A DNA stretch of 64,000 bases from Corylus avellana (lineage: Eukaryota > Streptophyta > Magnoliopsida > Fagales > Betulaceae). Within the stretch, counting starts at the first letter, position 1; every line of letters begins with the position of its first letter. The translations under genes were made by a program, and so were the position numbers. Under the pieces are notes generated by a model. It was not told the DNA's origin and made no database searches. It saw nothing but the letters and a program-made list of their open reading frames with translations. Below, piece by piece: positions 1-12,400 of this stretch. Location: positions 7,681,021-7,745,020 of the forward strand of contig NC_081541.1 of NCBI RefSeq assembly GCF_901000735.1. Reading direction: 5' to 3'.

Positions 1-427
1 CAAACGGATTGACGTTATTCTCTTTTGTTACATATATAACTAAAAGTATGATAACCGTTTCATATATAAAGAATAAAAGGAAAGTAAACAAAAAAAAAGA
101 AAAAAAAAAAGAGAAAACTCCAGTAGGCCCCATCTACAAACTTCACACGCCACCAAGCGCGTCAACTGTACAGTTTGATACCCCCAGGAAGGCCAGGACC
201 CAGCAAAAGAGCCACACTGTACCAGACATATCATCCACTTTCTCACGAAACAAACAGAGACCAAAAGCCATTAGAAGCAGTAACCACCAATCTTTCAGAC
301 TACCGAAACGACGCCGACCCCAACTTGCATGCTCTCTCCCTCTCTCCTCCACACTCCTCCACAATTCCCTTCCACTTCGCACCCCAAAACTGTTAAACCC
401 TCACACTCTCCTCCTTCACTCCTCGCA
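1..427 (+). promoter_or_regulatory. Upstream region and 5' leader of the DExH helicase gene
   Basis: No independent gene is visible here. The last 100 bases or so before the helicase start are strongly pyrimidine-rich, typical of a plant 5' leader. An in-frame ATG at 329 lies 33 codons upstream of the chosen start at 428 with no stop between. I chose 428 because the protein from there begins with the family-like MKDRPPSS. No convincing TATA box was identified. Confidence 0.4.
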
Positions 428-3400
428 ATGAAGGACCGGCCTCCGTCCTCTTACGGCGCCATTTACGTCCCTCCCCACCACCGCCTGCGCTCCGTCATCA
501 CATCCCCCAGTTACACCTCCGCCGCTCTCATAGACTCCAAGCTCCGCGAAGCTCAAAGCGCCGCTCTAAACCCTAGAGCCAGTCCACTGCCTTACTTGCA
601 AACCCAGCAAGAACAGCTCCACAAGGCAAATTCGCAGCACGATGATCGGCTCTCCGAGGAAGGCTCCGATCATGAGTTCGAGTCGTTGTCGCAATGGGTG
701 AGGCTATATTTTGTTTTCTTTTTGTGAATTTCAGGTTTGACTTTGATTCGGTGGTTTAAGGAGTGTCAAATATTATCTGGGTTTTGAAGTTTGTGACTAG
801 CGGTTTAAGTATTAGTGCGGTTGTGATAATTGTGGAAACAATTTACTTGCATAAGATAACGATAGGAACACACACTATATTAACCAAAACCTGCGGTTGA
901 TGTCAAAGTTATTGGGTCGAACCTGAATCCGAGAATTTAGAAAAGACTGGCCTTTATGAGAGTTAGATGGAGTCGGTGGATAGCGATTTCGTTTTATTGT
1001 CGGGCAGCATTTAAGATGATCATTGCCAACTACGAAAGGTGTACTAATGGGCAGTGCTGCCTACTGAGTAGAATTGTTAATTGGGCAAATCTGCCCTGCT
1101 ACTTCCCAATTTAGCCCAGATTTTCTTTTCTGAATCTTAAATGAGTGGGTTTGGTTGAGTTTGGATGACGGACAAAGCAAGTAAGACACTTGGGAGGGCC
1201 ATGTCTGCTCGATTTTCAACCCACCACCCTCATTTATACAAATATTTATATGGTGATCCTTTCATTTTACACCCTCAAATTATGATTATTTGGTGTGTGG
1301 CCCCCTCCAAAGTGATTTGTTTTAGCTTCAGATACATCAGGGCATATAATTTAGAAAGAGACACCAAAACCGGAAAATAAAAGATGACACAATAATTTTA
1401 GAAGAGTAGGACAGAATGTGACAAAAGGCTCTTTTCTTATGTGGATTCTTCTGAATGTGATATTTAATACTTAAATGTCCACTAAATTTCACAGCCTGGA
1501 AGTAAGTCTTGATGGATGGTTTAAGGGAGTGAGTTAAGTTGGTGAGAACCTGGGCTGAAATCCTCACATCGCTCTGAATGCAGTTTAAAATTGAGCCAAG
1601 GCTAGCCTGAATATGCTTGAAGTGCATCTCCTATGTCTTGGTCTAGGAGGAAAAGTAATTATACCTGGTTGGGTTGATCTTTAGCACAGTCTTCTACTAC
1701 GGGCTGGCTCAAGGAGACATTGGCTATAGGGCTGATGAGTGTTTAGTGACCATGGTGGTAGACTAGCTAACAAGTCGTGCTTAGTTGGTCAAATCAACTT
1801 TAGAACTCCACTGAGGCAGGAAACAAGAGCACTGACGTGTGCTTACTTGGTCAGATCAACTCTAAATCACCACTATGCAGGAAGGTAGAGAGTTGTTAGG
1901 AAACATGGTGTGCTTAATTTTAATTGGTCAAATCAACTCTAGACCGCCACCCTGTAAGAAGAGAGAGACTTGCCAGGAAGAGAGAAAGAGAGGGAGAGTT
2001 TCCAAGAAACAAAGGTTCACGCATGGTTGACTTTGCAATTGCTGCAAAGAGAATGAGGAGGAAGTCCATGGATAAGAAATTACCAAATTATGCCTCTTGG
2101 TAGCTTCAAATAGCTAGAAGAACTAAGGTAGATATGTCCAGCAAGGATGTGACATTGTTTTTTAGGGACGTTACTCAAAGGATGCTCCCTAGGTTGTTAT
2201 CGGATCACTTTCCTTTATTGCTTGATTGTGGTGTTAGGAGCAAGAGATATTTCAAGTTTGAGAATATGTAGTTAAAATCAGAGGGTTTTGTGGATAGGGT
2301 AAAACAATGGTGGGTGTCTTACAATTTTCAAGGCTCCCATAGTCTCGTCTTGGCATGCAAACTGAAAGCCTAGAAAATCGACTTGAAAAAATGGAATGAA
2401 GAGTTGTTTGACAATGTTGAGAAGCGAAAAAAAGGTTCTTCTGGACAAATTCCAGGATCTTGATGTTAATGCAAAGGAAAACCCTTATTTGATGCTGAAA
2501 AGGTGAGAAACGATGTAATTTCTAGTGATTTGGGGAGGATTACTCTTCTGTAAGAAGAAAGTTGAAAACAGAAATCTTGGGCTCTTTGGTTGAGAGAGGG
2601 GGGACAAGAATACAAAGTTTTTCCACCGTGTGGCTAATTCGAATAGAAGGAACAACACTGTTGATTCGTTAGTTGTTTATGGCTATGTATCTTCAGTTTC
2701 TTTATAAATTAGTGAGCATTTGGAGAAATAAGGCTACTTTTAGTGTTCTTTGCTTGGACGACTGTGTTAGAAAAGATATTGACTTTGGATAACTTTAGTA
2801 AGAGGCATGTCATAGTGATGAACTGATGTTGTATGTGCAAGAAGAATAAGGAATCCATTGATAACCTTATGCTCCGTTGCGAGGTGGCTTGAGACACGTG
2901 GGTTTTCGTCTATTTGAGATTTGGGTCATGCCCCAATAGGTGGTGGAGCTATTGGCGAGCTGGAGAGGTTAGTTTGGTAGCCATCATAATATAGAAGTTT
3001 GGTGGATGGTTTCCCTGCATAATGTGGGGTATTTGGCTGGTACGCAATGTGCGAAATTTTGAACATTGTGAGAGTTCGGTGATTGAGTTAAAAGCTATTA
3101 TGTTCAAATTTCTCTATGTTTGGATTGTTGCTCACAATAGTCCTCTATTTTCTAATTTTCTAGAGGTTCTGGATTTGTTTTTTTCTTCCCCCTAATTGGG
3201 TGTCTCTCTTATATACTTCATGTGTACTTGGGTTGCATCCCTTTGCGTTTTTTAATAAGACTGAATTTCTTATAAAAACCATGTTATTGCTCAATAAGAT
3301 GCAATTTACACCTTCAGATTTTTTAGGTCGTGTGTCTAATCTGTTGATTGAAAGCCACTGGTAGGTTGTTTTTGTTAAGTATCCTTATGTAGGTATGTAT

Positions 3401-6400
3401 GTATTTATCAGTTTTTACCATGCTATTCAGGGTGATTCCCCCTCTAATAACGTTGTTGAGTGGAAACGGAAGTTTACAATGCTTTTACGCGACAAGGAGA
3501 AGCAAGAGTTGATCTCAAGGGAAAAAAAGGATAGACATGATTTTGAGCAAATATCAGCTTTGGCAAGCAGAATGGGGCTATATAGGTATCTTCTGCTTCA
3601 TCAGAATAGATGCTTTATCAGGAAATTTGTGAAAAACAAAACTATTGAAAAACAAAATTATCTTTGGCAGCCAACTGTATTCAAAAGTTGTTGTCTTTAG
3701 TAAGGTCCCACTGCCGAACTACAGATTCGATCTGGATGACAGACGTCCACAGAGGGAGGTATTTTCTCTTCTGTTCTGTTTTACTTGGTGCTGTCCTTTT
3801 CTGTGTGATATAAATTTTGTTTACGCATCACTATAGAGCCTTTAATTTACTGTTCATTGTAAAAAATGTTGTATTTTTCACTGCCATTTTTGGCCACCAC
3901 ATAATTACCAGCCCCCTTTGCTTTAGCTTCACACTTGGCAATGATTTTACATTTTACTTTTGACCCAAGTTCTTAGCTTTTTTTTTTTTGGTTTCTAATG
4001 TATGTTTTATAATTTCCAAGTTCTTCATATTTCTTTTATTTACTCCCTCTATCCCATAATGTTTGACCAAATTTGCAACTTTTTTTGCTGCATAATGTTT
4101 GTCCAGGACCAAAAATCAAAGCGTAAAGTTTGTAACTTTTCCACATTACCCTTCACTCGTACAAAACCATACATTCTCATTTTTTAAAGCGTGAATTTGG
4201 CAAGTTGTGTTGAAATTTTTTTTTTTTGATAAGTTAAAAAAATAAAAAAATAAAAAAATAAATTGTGTTGAAAATTTGAGATGACTGAGTGTTAATTGGC
4301 TGTTCTTAAAATGTCTGCATTTGGCATCCTGGGCGAGCATTTTGGGACAGAGGGAGTACATGTTTCTAGGAATCTAAACTGAGATTTTAATAATTGACAG
4401 GTGGCACTGCCTCTTGGGTTGCTAAGAAGGGTTGATTCTTATTTTGGAGAATACCTCTCTCAAAAGGCTAAGGCTAGGGAAAACTTTTCAGATGTATCAT
4501 TTTCGAGAACAAGCAGCAGCTGTAGTATTGCCACTGATGAAGGGCTTTTTGAGCAACCTGAGCCACTGGCAGCTAGTAAGACTGTTTTGGAAAAAATTCT
4601 TAGGCGAAGAAGTTTGCAACTGCGTGATCAGCAACAAGCTTGGCAGGTTCATCTTACCCTGAAATTATAGAACAATGCTTCTCTGTTGTTATCTACGTAA
4701 ACTCCTTTTAAGTTTTATTTCAGACTCAGAAGCATGGACAGCTTTCCCATATATGACAGGGTACTTTGCATAAAATATTGCTTACAACTGTGTTGCATAG
4801 CCACCTCTATTTTGTTTGTTTGTTTCTTTTTATTGATGTCCTGTAGCAAAAAGATGTTGAAGAAGTTTCTACCTATAATTTCTTTTTCTTTTCTTTTTTT
4901 GGGGTTACCTTTTTTCTTGGGGAAAATACCCTTTACCCCCTCGAAATATGACCACTTTTGTGTTTTAGCTTCCAAAGTTCAAAAGTGACATTAAATCCCA
5001 ACAAACTAATTAACTGTGGCAAGTTCGCCCATCCCTCAACTTTTCTGTCTTTTTGGATGGAATGCCAGTCATGTGTGTTGCAAGTGACTTTTAACAACCT
5101 GAACTCCCCTAAGTGCCCATGGGGTGAAGTGTTAAAAAAAGAACAAAAAAAAAAAAAAAAAAAACTTTAAAAAGGTGGCCGGCTTGGGGGTGCTTGAAAC
5201 CACTCCCAAAGGGATTTTGCCAAATTGGGGGTGGCAGGGGCTGATGAGGATGGTTTGACTACCCTCAAATTGGCCAAATGGGGGTGGCCGAAACTGCCCC
5301 AAAAGGAGAGCCCACCCCTATTTGGCCAAGGGGGTGACTAAGCCACCCCCATTTTGCATTTAGGGCTTTTTTTTAATAATTTTTTTTTAGGGTGTTGTTC
5401 TGGGGCCCACCATCTGATTCAGTTTATACCTTTATGTCTAATTTATTTAGAGGTGAGTCTATGAAAAGGTTACACATTAATTTTTAGAATTCTTCAGTAC
5501 ATGTGTAAATATCCAAAATAATGATAGTGAGAAGATGGATTCATTTTTAGACATTTCAAAGAGTGTTGATTGATGTAAACAAACAATTAGACAGGAAGGC
5601 CATTGGAAAACACTTTTGAATGGTTCCAACAGTCAAGTATAGATTTAAGAAATGTTTTTCCCAACCCTCATACAGTTCAGTATTTTAATAGTATTGCTGA
5701 GTTTCACAATCCCTGTCCTTTTATCTGTCACTCAATTTCAAGATAAACAAATTATGTCCTATGTTAGTGGATACCCTCTCATAAAAACCAGAAAGATGAA
5801 ACTTAAAAACTCCATGTCCAAAACTGAGAAGTAATTGAAATTGGGTTAAGGTTTAATTGAAATTTAAGTAGAACAGTGGGGAAAAAAGGATTCTGAAAGC
5901 AAAAGAAGGAGGAAAACATAATCCTGGAAGCTCGGGGTGCATGTGAACAAAAATGAAATAAAGAAGTTGTGGGCCTTCAATTGGATATGGATGTGGAGCT
6001 CGAGTATTATTGGCTGGTAAAGTTACCCATTATCTCCAGCCATATAAGCATTAAGTGTTGAAGAAGGAAACTTCTATGTGGCTTATCTGATTTTATTCCC
6101 GGATCCATATATTTCTCAATAATTGCATTTCTATATTAGAATATATTGCTTTTCTATAGAAATGCATGTAACTGTATCAGTAAATTATCAAGGAAAATAA
6201 GACCGTATTTCTCTTCCTCCAATTTTTCTCTTCTTTTTTTTTTGATAAGTAATAACCAGTCTTTCAACTTGGTGTTAGAGCAAGTTTGTTTTTCCCCTTT
6301 TGTTTCGCATATGTGCCACTCGTACTTGTCGCGAGAACATATTCCTTTTTTTTGGAGCTGCTCTAAATGACCTATCGTTTAGGGAGACCTAACTGCCATT

Positions 6401-9400
6401 TGTCTCCAGTTGAATGACGTTGTTTGGATCTGTGTTGTACGGCGTGCTGTTGTACCCATGACTATACAATCTACCGTGTGAGCCTTCATACAAAACGACT
6501 TGTTGTTTTGGTCTCTTCTCCGCTGCCAATGCACAGAGCTGCTGGAAAACTTATTGTTGCAGCAGAACTTTGCAATTTCTTCAAAAAACAACTCAAATCT
6601 TGCCGCTTAGTCTCCTCACCCTTATACAATCTTCTATTGTGCAACCACACTGATCGAGAAAAAGAGCCGATCGGCTCTGAAATGCTGGTGGCCTAGTTGC
6701 ACTGCCAGCACAAACCCACGCGAAAAACTTCAGATTTCCCGAAGAGTTTCGAACACGGGCTTGATGGTATACTTGGAACTTCCGTATGGCCCTCAATTTG
6801 CTTCAGCTAAGGGTAAAATGAGTAAATTGAAGAAGGTCTTCAATGGGCGGAAATACTGTTCGAGGGATTTGATTGAGAGATTCTCCCAAGTTATGTAGTG
6901 ATTTGGCTTTAAACAAAGTTTGGTGGATCATCCATTGTTCATCAGACATTCGTCACAAGGAAAGGTAACTGCTTTAATTCTTTATGTAGACGATATTGTG
7001 TTGACAGGAAATGATGATGAGGAAATATAGAGGCTTAAAAAAAATATCTGGCCAGTGAACTTGAGATAAAAGACATAGGCAATTTAAAATATTTTTTGGG
7101 TATTGAAGTAGCAATCGAGACATGGTATCTTTCTCTTCCTGTGGAAATATGTTCTTGATATACTCAGAAAACATGAATGCTCAATTATATGGCTGTTAAC
7201 AATCCAATGGAGTGGAATAATATGTTAGAAGAAAGTGATGAGAGTCCTTTGGTGGATAAAGTCTGGTACCGACGATTGGTTGGCAAGTTAATATATTGGT
7301 TGCATACTCATCTAGGCATTGCCTATGCAGTCAGCGTAGTGAGCCAGTGTATGCATTCACCCTAGGAGTCTTATATGGAAGCTATTTATAGAATACTTTG
7401 ATATTTTAAATCTTCACCAGGGAAAGGGTGGTTGTTGGCCAACATGATCACCTGAAAGTAGAAGCTTAAACAGACGCAGATTGTGTTGGGTCAGTCACAG
7501 ATTGAAGACCCACTTCGTGATATTGCACTCTTGTGGGAGGAAATCTAGTTACCTGTCATAGTAAGACACAATCATTGATTACTAGATCTAGTGTAGAAGC
7601 TAAATTCTGAGCCATGGTCCATGAGATATGTGAATTATTATGGTTGAAGATTCTTACGTTGGATATGATTATAAGGAGCCTATGAGGTTATACTGTGAGA
7701 ACAATACCGTTATTAATATTGCTCATAACCCAGTTTCAGCTTGATTGAACTAAACACATTGAAATTCATCGACATTTAGTCAAGGAAAAATTGCGTGCAA
7801 GGTTGATTTGTACACCTTATGTGAAGATAGGGGAGCAATTTGCGGATATTTTGATAAATGGATTGTCCAACAGTGTTCTTCATTCAGCCTTGTGCAGCAT
7901 GCAAGTTATCTTCGCCTCTGCTTGAGGGGAGTGTTGAAGGAAACTTCTATGCGGCTGATATGATTTTATTCTCAGATTTATTTCCATATATTTCTCATTA
8001 ATTGTATTTCCATATTACAATGTATTGCTCTTCAATATAAATGCATGTGATGTAAGTATATTTATCAAAGAAGATAAGACGGTATTTTCTCTTCCTCTTC
8101 TTTTAGTATTTCTTTTCTCATTCAACTTTAAGGTTATCTACAAAGTAGGGTGTAGTTGACAGAGCACAGGCAGTTTGTGCTGCTTTTGTATTTTTACATG
8201 TTTGTCCAAATGCCAATGATCTCTAGCTTAAATGGCACTTCTTCTCTCCATAAAAAATAGGGTAGAGTTAAGGTTATGGGTTCCAGACCACTAGGTGCGT
8301 TTGTAACTTACCAGTAGAAAAAAGAAATGCTTGGTCCTTGTGTCTACCTTGTTGGATTTCTTCATTGGCTGGTTGCTTGGGCACCTTAGTGCATTTTACG
8401 TCTTTGACTGCACCTTGGCTTGTGAGACCTGGGCCCAACAAGTATAATGCTTTTCTAATACTGCACTGCACACTTGCACTGAGCAGATGCCTTTTTAAAT
8501 TATTTTATCCATAGTTAATACTGTGGATTTGTCTTCTTACATATCATTCATGTGCCAGTTAGGATTTGAAGTATAATTATCCACTCGGATTGAGAAATGG
8601 TAAAAGTTAGGGAGAAGAAACACTATTAGGAATCTAAACGCTAGATATATGAACCTGACCCTGTTGCGTTCGGGCCATTGTCATCCTACTAAAAAGTTTG
8701 CCTCTTTACAAGCTATTTTTAAGGCATTTAGCTCATCTTTAAAAGAAATTAAATGCTTTAGTGAATAAGAATTAGTTAATCACAACTTCATTAAACTAAT
8801 TGGTTTCATTATTTGTCTGTGGGTTGAGGACGCCTGATTTGGTTAAGTGGGGTTCAGGTTCCCATTTGTACTTGGGTCCATATGTTCCCAAGAGTAGCCC
8901 AGTTGCTTTGTGTGGAGTTGGTTTGGAATTTGCTAGCTCTGTTCATCATTTAGGTTCTCGTGATGTCTGGCTGATGTTAAGGCAATTTGTTGTCCTTAAG
9001 GATGGTTGTTATGTGAGACTCTGCAGATTAGTGGAGGTTTTTGGTAAATCTGTTGATAATCTATATCCTTTTGTACCAATTTTTTTTTTTTTTTACATCT
9101 TATCTTTTCCAGATTTTGAGTCATGCTATGGTTTTCATTGTCTGGAATATAGTGGAATGAGCTATTGTGATATATATTTCCTATTTTGTACAGGAATCTC
9201 CTGAAGGTAGAAAAATGCTAGAATTTCGTATGAGGCTCCCAGCTTATAAAGAAAAGGATGCATTGCTGACAGCTATTGCACGAAATCAGGTTTGTCAGAT
9301 TTTGTTTTTGTTTACTAGTTGCATGACTTAACATGAAGTTGCTGGTAAAGGACTATGTAGGGACCAGCAAGGGTCTTGACGGTTAACAATTTGATTTTCT

Positions 9401-12400
9401 CTTGATATGCTTTTTGAAAAAAAAGGCTTTCTTGACTAAACGATATTAATTTTTTTTTTTTTTATAAGTAATAATGCATTAAAAAGCGCAGAGGGGCATT
9501 AAAGAGCGTAGAGGGGCGCAACCCAAGTATACAGGGAGTATACAAGAGAGCGACTAAGTAGGGGAGAAAGAAGAAGAGAACATAAAGAGAAAATCAGGAA
9601 AATTGATCACTAAAGGAGCAAGCCAGCCTGCAGTCCATGTGAAAAGTGTGTACAAAAAGAAATAAACAAGGTCCTCAAGGTTCCTCAACAAATCTTCGAA
9701 GCATCTTGCATTCCTTTTCTTCCAAAGACACCATAGAAGACAAAGGGGAGCCATCTTCCATACCACGGCACTACTGGTTCTACCGCCCGCCCACCAACTA
9801 GCAAGCATCTCCTTGACGCTTCTAGACATAACCCAATTCATGTTAAAGCGAGAGAAGATAACATCCCACACCTTGCGCCCGACCCCACAATGAAGAAAGT
9901 GATGATCCACGGTCTCCCCATCCGCCTCACACATACAACATCGATTAATCACAACAATACCTCTCTTCCAAACATTATCCAACGTGAGAGATTTCCCAAG
10001 GGCGGCCGACCACGCGAAAAACGCCACTCTCGAAGGAGCCTTAGTGCGCCAAATGCTTTTCCATGGGAAGCGGTTAGGCTCCTTAAAGGCAAGCATCCTA
10101 TAGAAGGAGCGTACCTCAAACTTCCCTTTTCTTGAAGGGATCCACCACATCCGGTCCTCCCCTTCCCCACGAATCGATAACGAATGCAAGAGTGAGAAGA
10201 AAGAGGCTAAGGCCATCTCCTCCCAATCATGAATACTACGAATAAAAGTAACATTCCAGTGAACCATCCCATTTACACACTCCCGGAAATCCGCAAGGGA
10301 AGCATCCTTGTTGCAAGCAATATTAAAAAGGCCCGGAAAGGCATCCTTGAGAGGCGTCTCGCCACACCAAAAATCCTCCCAAAATTTGACTTTCCCCCCC
10401 AAACCAGGATCCAATCTGAAATGGCACTGAAACCCTTAAATTAAAATATTAAAATATTACCACAGTCACCAATTATTACCAAAATATTACCAAACCAGGA
10501 TCCAATTAAAATATTACCACAGTCACCCTTCAAGTAAAATTCTCTTTCTTTCCTGCTATCAACAGGTCAAATGCTTGTACTATATGGTTTTTCCTCTAAT
10601 TTAGTGCTAGCCTGTGGAGAGGAAAAAATTGATACTGATTAAGTTATTTTTCCACCTCAATGTATAATGAATAACTTTTTAATTTAATTGTCTGTATTCA
10701 TGAATTACAATGTCCACTCTTTCTTTGGGTGATGTTTGAATTTGTTCAAATTTTGTGTGTCTTGTTTTCTTTTCTTTCCATTATTTGCTTTCTTTCTTTT
10801 TTCCCCTCTTGATTTTGTCTTTGACATATAGTATGAAATTTAAGTAGAAATAGGAGAAAAATCAAGTACATAGTTCGTAAAAAAAGCTATCCTAGAGAGT
10901 ACAAATTGCAATTGAAAATATCATAAAAGTCTAAAAAGAGTAGAAATGAGGATACTATTAAGGGAAGTCATCTGGTCATAGAAAGATCTCAGAAAGATCT
11001 CAAAAAGTCTCCTTCAGCTAGCCTTTTTTGGCGAGGCTTTCTTCTACTGAGCGTTTCTGGTGTGATCCATATTTCATTATTTGGGGATCTCTTAGGAGGG
11101 GGATGCAAAGAGGGTTTTGTACTTCATGGCTCAAGTTGATGAGAGGCAGTGCCAAGAGGTTTTAGTCTCCACTCCTAAGCCTAAAGGGAGAAGGGAGCTG
11201 AAGAATTTGGAGTCCTTGGTGAACTTTGATTTGTATTGGTTCTAGCTAGGACAGAGGCAAGAGGCTCTTGCTAGTTGCTACGATGTAATTTAGCTAGGGT
11301 TTTGGGGGTTGGTTTTTGGGGTTTCTCCTGTTTTTGGGTTTCTGTTGGTGTTTTCCGTCTTTCTTTTGTTTTTGCTTTTTCTTTTTTGGTGTCCTTTTTG
11401 TATACTTCCTATATGCTTAGGGGCAACTTATGCTTTTTATAATATTTCTCTGTTTACCTATCAAAAAAAAAAAAAAAAAAAAAAAAAAGAAGCAAGAAAG
11501 ATCTCAGAAAGATGGATTGTAGCTCACTCATAGAGAGCTCAAATGGCCATTATTGTATTTCATGCAACTACTTATAGTGTACATGAAGACTGCTCAAAAG
11601 GGGGATTTGGTTATTATATCAGATAAAATTCTGAGCTTCAATACGAAGTTGTATTTAAGAGTTTTTTACGTTGTTTTATAACTGATACAATTTTCTATTA
11701 TACAGGTTGTTATTATCTCAGGTGAAACTGGCTGTGGCAAGACCACTCAAATTCCCCAATTCATCTTAGAATCAGAGATAGAATATGTTCATGGAGCTGT
11801 TTGTAACATTATCTGTACCCAGCCAAGACGAATATCTGCTATGTCTGTTTCTGAAAGGGTTGCTTCGGAGAGAGGAGAGAAATTGGGTGAACACGTGAGT
11901 TTCTGTTTCAAATAAAATTTCCTCAGAATACTTATCCCAACTATTTGCGTTATTAGTCCTTTTCTCTCTTCTCCTTTTTAATGTGAAATTCATTTTGTGT
12001 TCTTATTTTCTTGAATTCGAAGGTTGGATATAAAGTTCGGTTGGAAGGTATGAAAGGGAGGGATACCCGCCTTCTCTTTTGCACTACTGGCATCTTGTTG
12101 AGAAGATTGCTAGTTGATAGAAACTTGAAAGGTGTAACTCATGTTATTGTGGATGAGATTCATGAGCGTGGAATGAATGAAGGTAAAATCTGGACTTGGC
12201 TGAGGCTTTGATTTTAAAACGATGTGGCGTGGTTTCTAACTGTGATAGACATTTGATGGCAGATTTTCTGCTTATCGTCCTAAAAGATCTCCTTCCTCGG
12301 CGGCCAGAACTTAGGCTAATTCTGATGAGTGCAACCCTTGACGCAGAGCTTTTCTCATCCTACTTTGGTGGGGCTCAGATAATTCACATCCCGGTACGTT

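Larger units (their letters stand above)
6056..8127 (+). mobile_element. Internally deleted Ty1/copia LTR retrotransposon, helicase intron 4
   Basis: A compact 2.07-kb element is bounded by the 5-bp target duplication TTAAG (6051-6055 and 8128-8132). The LTRs begin TGTTGAAG. Directly after the 5' LTR, TGGTGTTAGAGC (6270-6281) resembles the initiator-Met primer binding site TGGTATCAGAGC with two mismatches. Before the 3' LTR sits the polypurine tract GAGGGGAG. Inside are relics of copia reverse transcriptase ([11 protein letters not shown] about 6985-7017) and RNase H, with many stops. Gag, protease and integrase are missing. It lies in the sense direction within a 4.5-kb intron. Confidence 0.85.

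Noticed and set aside
3395..3430. Extension of helicase exon 2 upstream to ATG 3395
   Set aside because: A clear acceptor (CTATTCAG) at 3430 joins in frame to exon 1, and the upstream residues are intron.
3586..3670. U12-type intron in the helicase (donor GTATCTTC)
   Set aside because: The donor deviates from GTATCCTT and no TTCCTTRAC branch site precedes the acceptor.
8800..9204. 134-codon plus-strand ORF just before helicase exon 5
   Set aside because: No family resemblance, ends in low-complexity hydrophobic sequence, and overlaps the intron end. Probably chance.
9554..10414. 286-aa minus-strand ORF as a host gene
   Set aside because: The protein is the C-terminal zf-RVT part of a plant LINE and is flanked by a LINE 3' tail.
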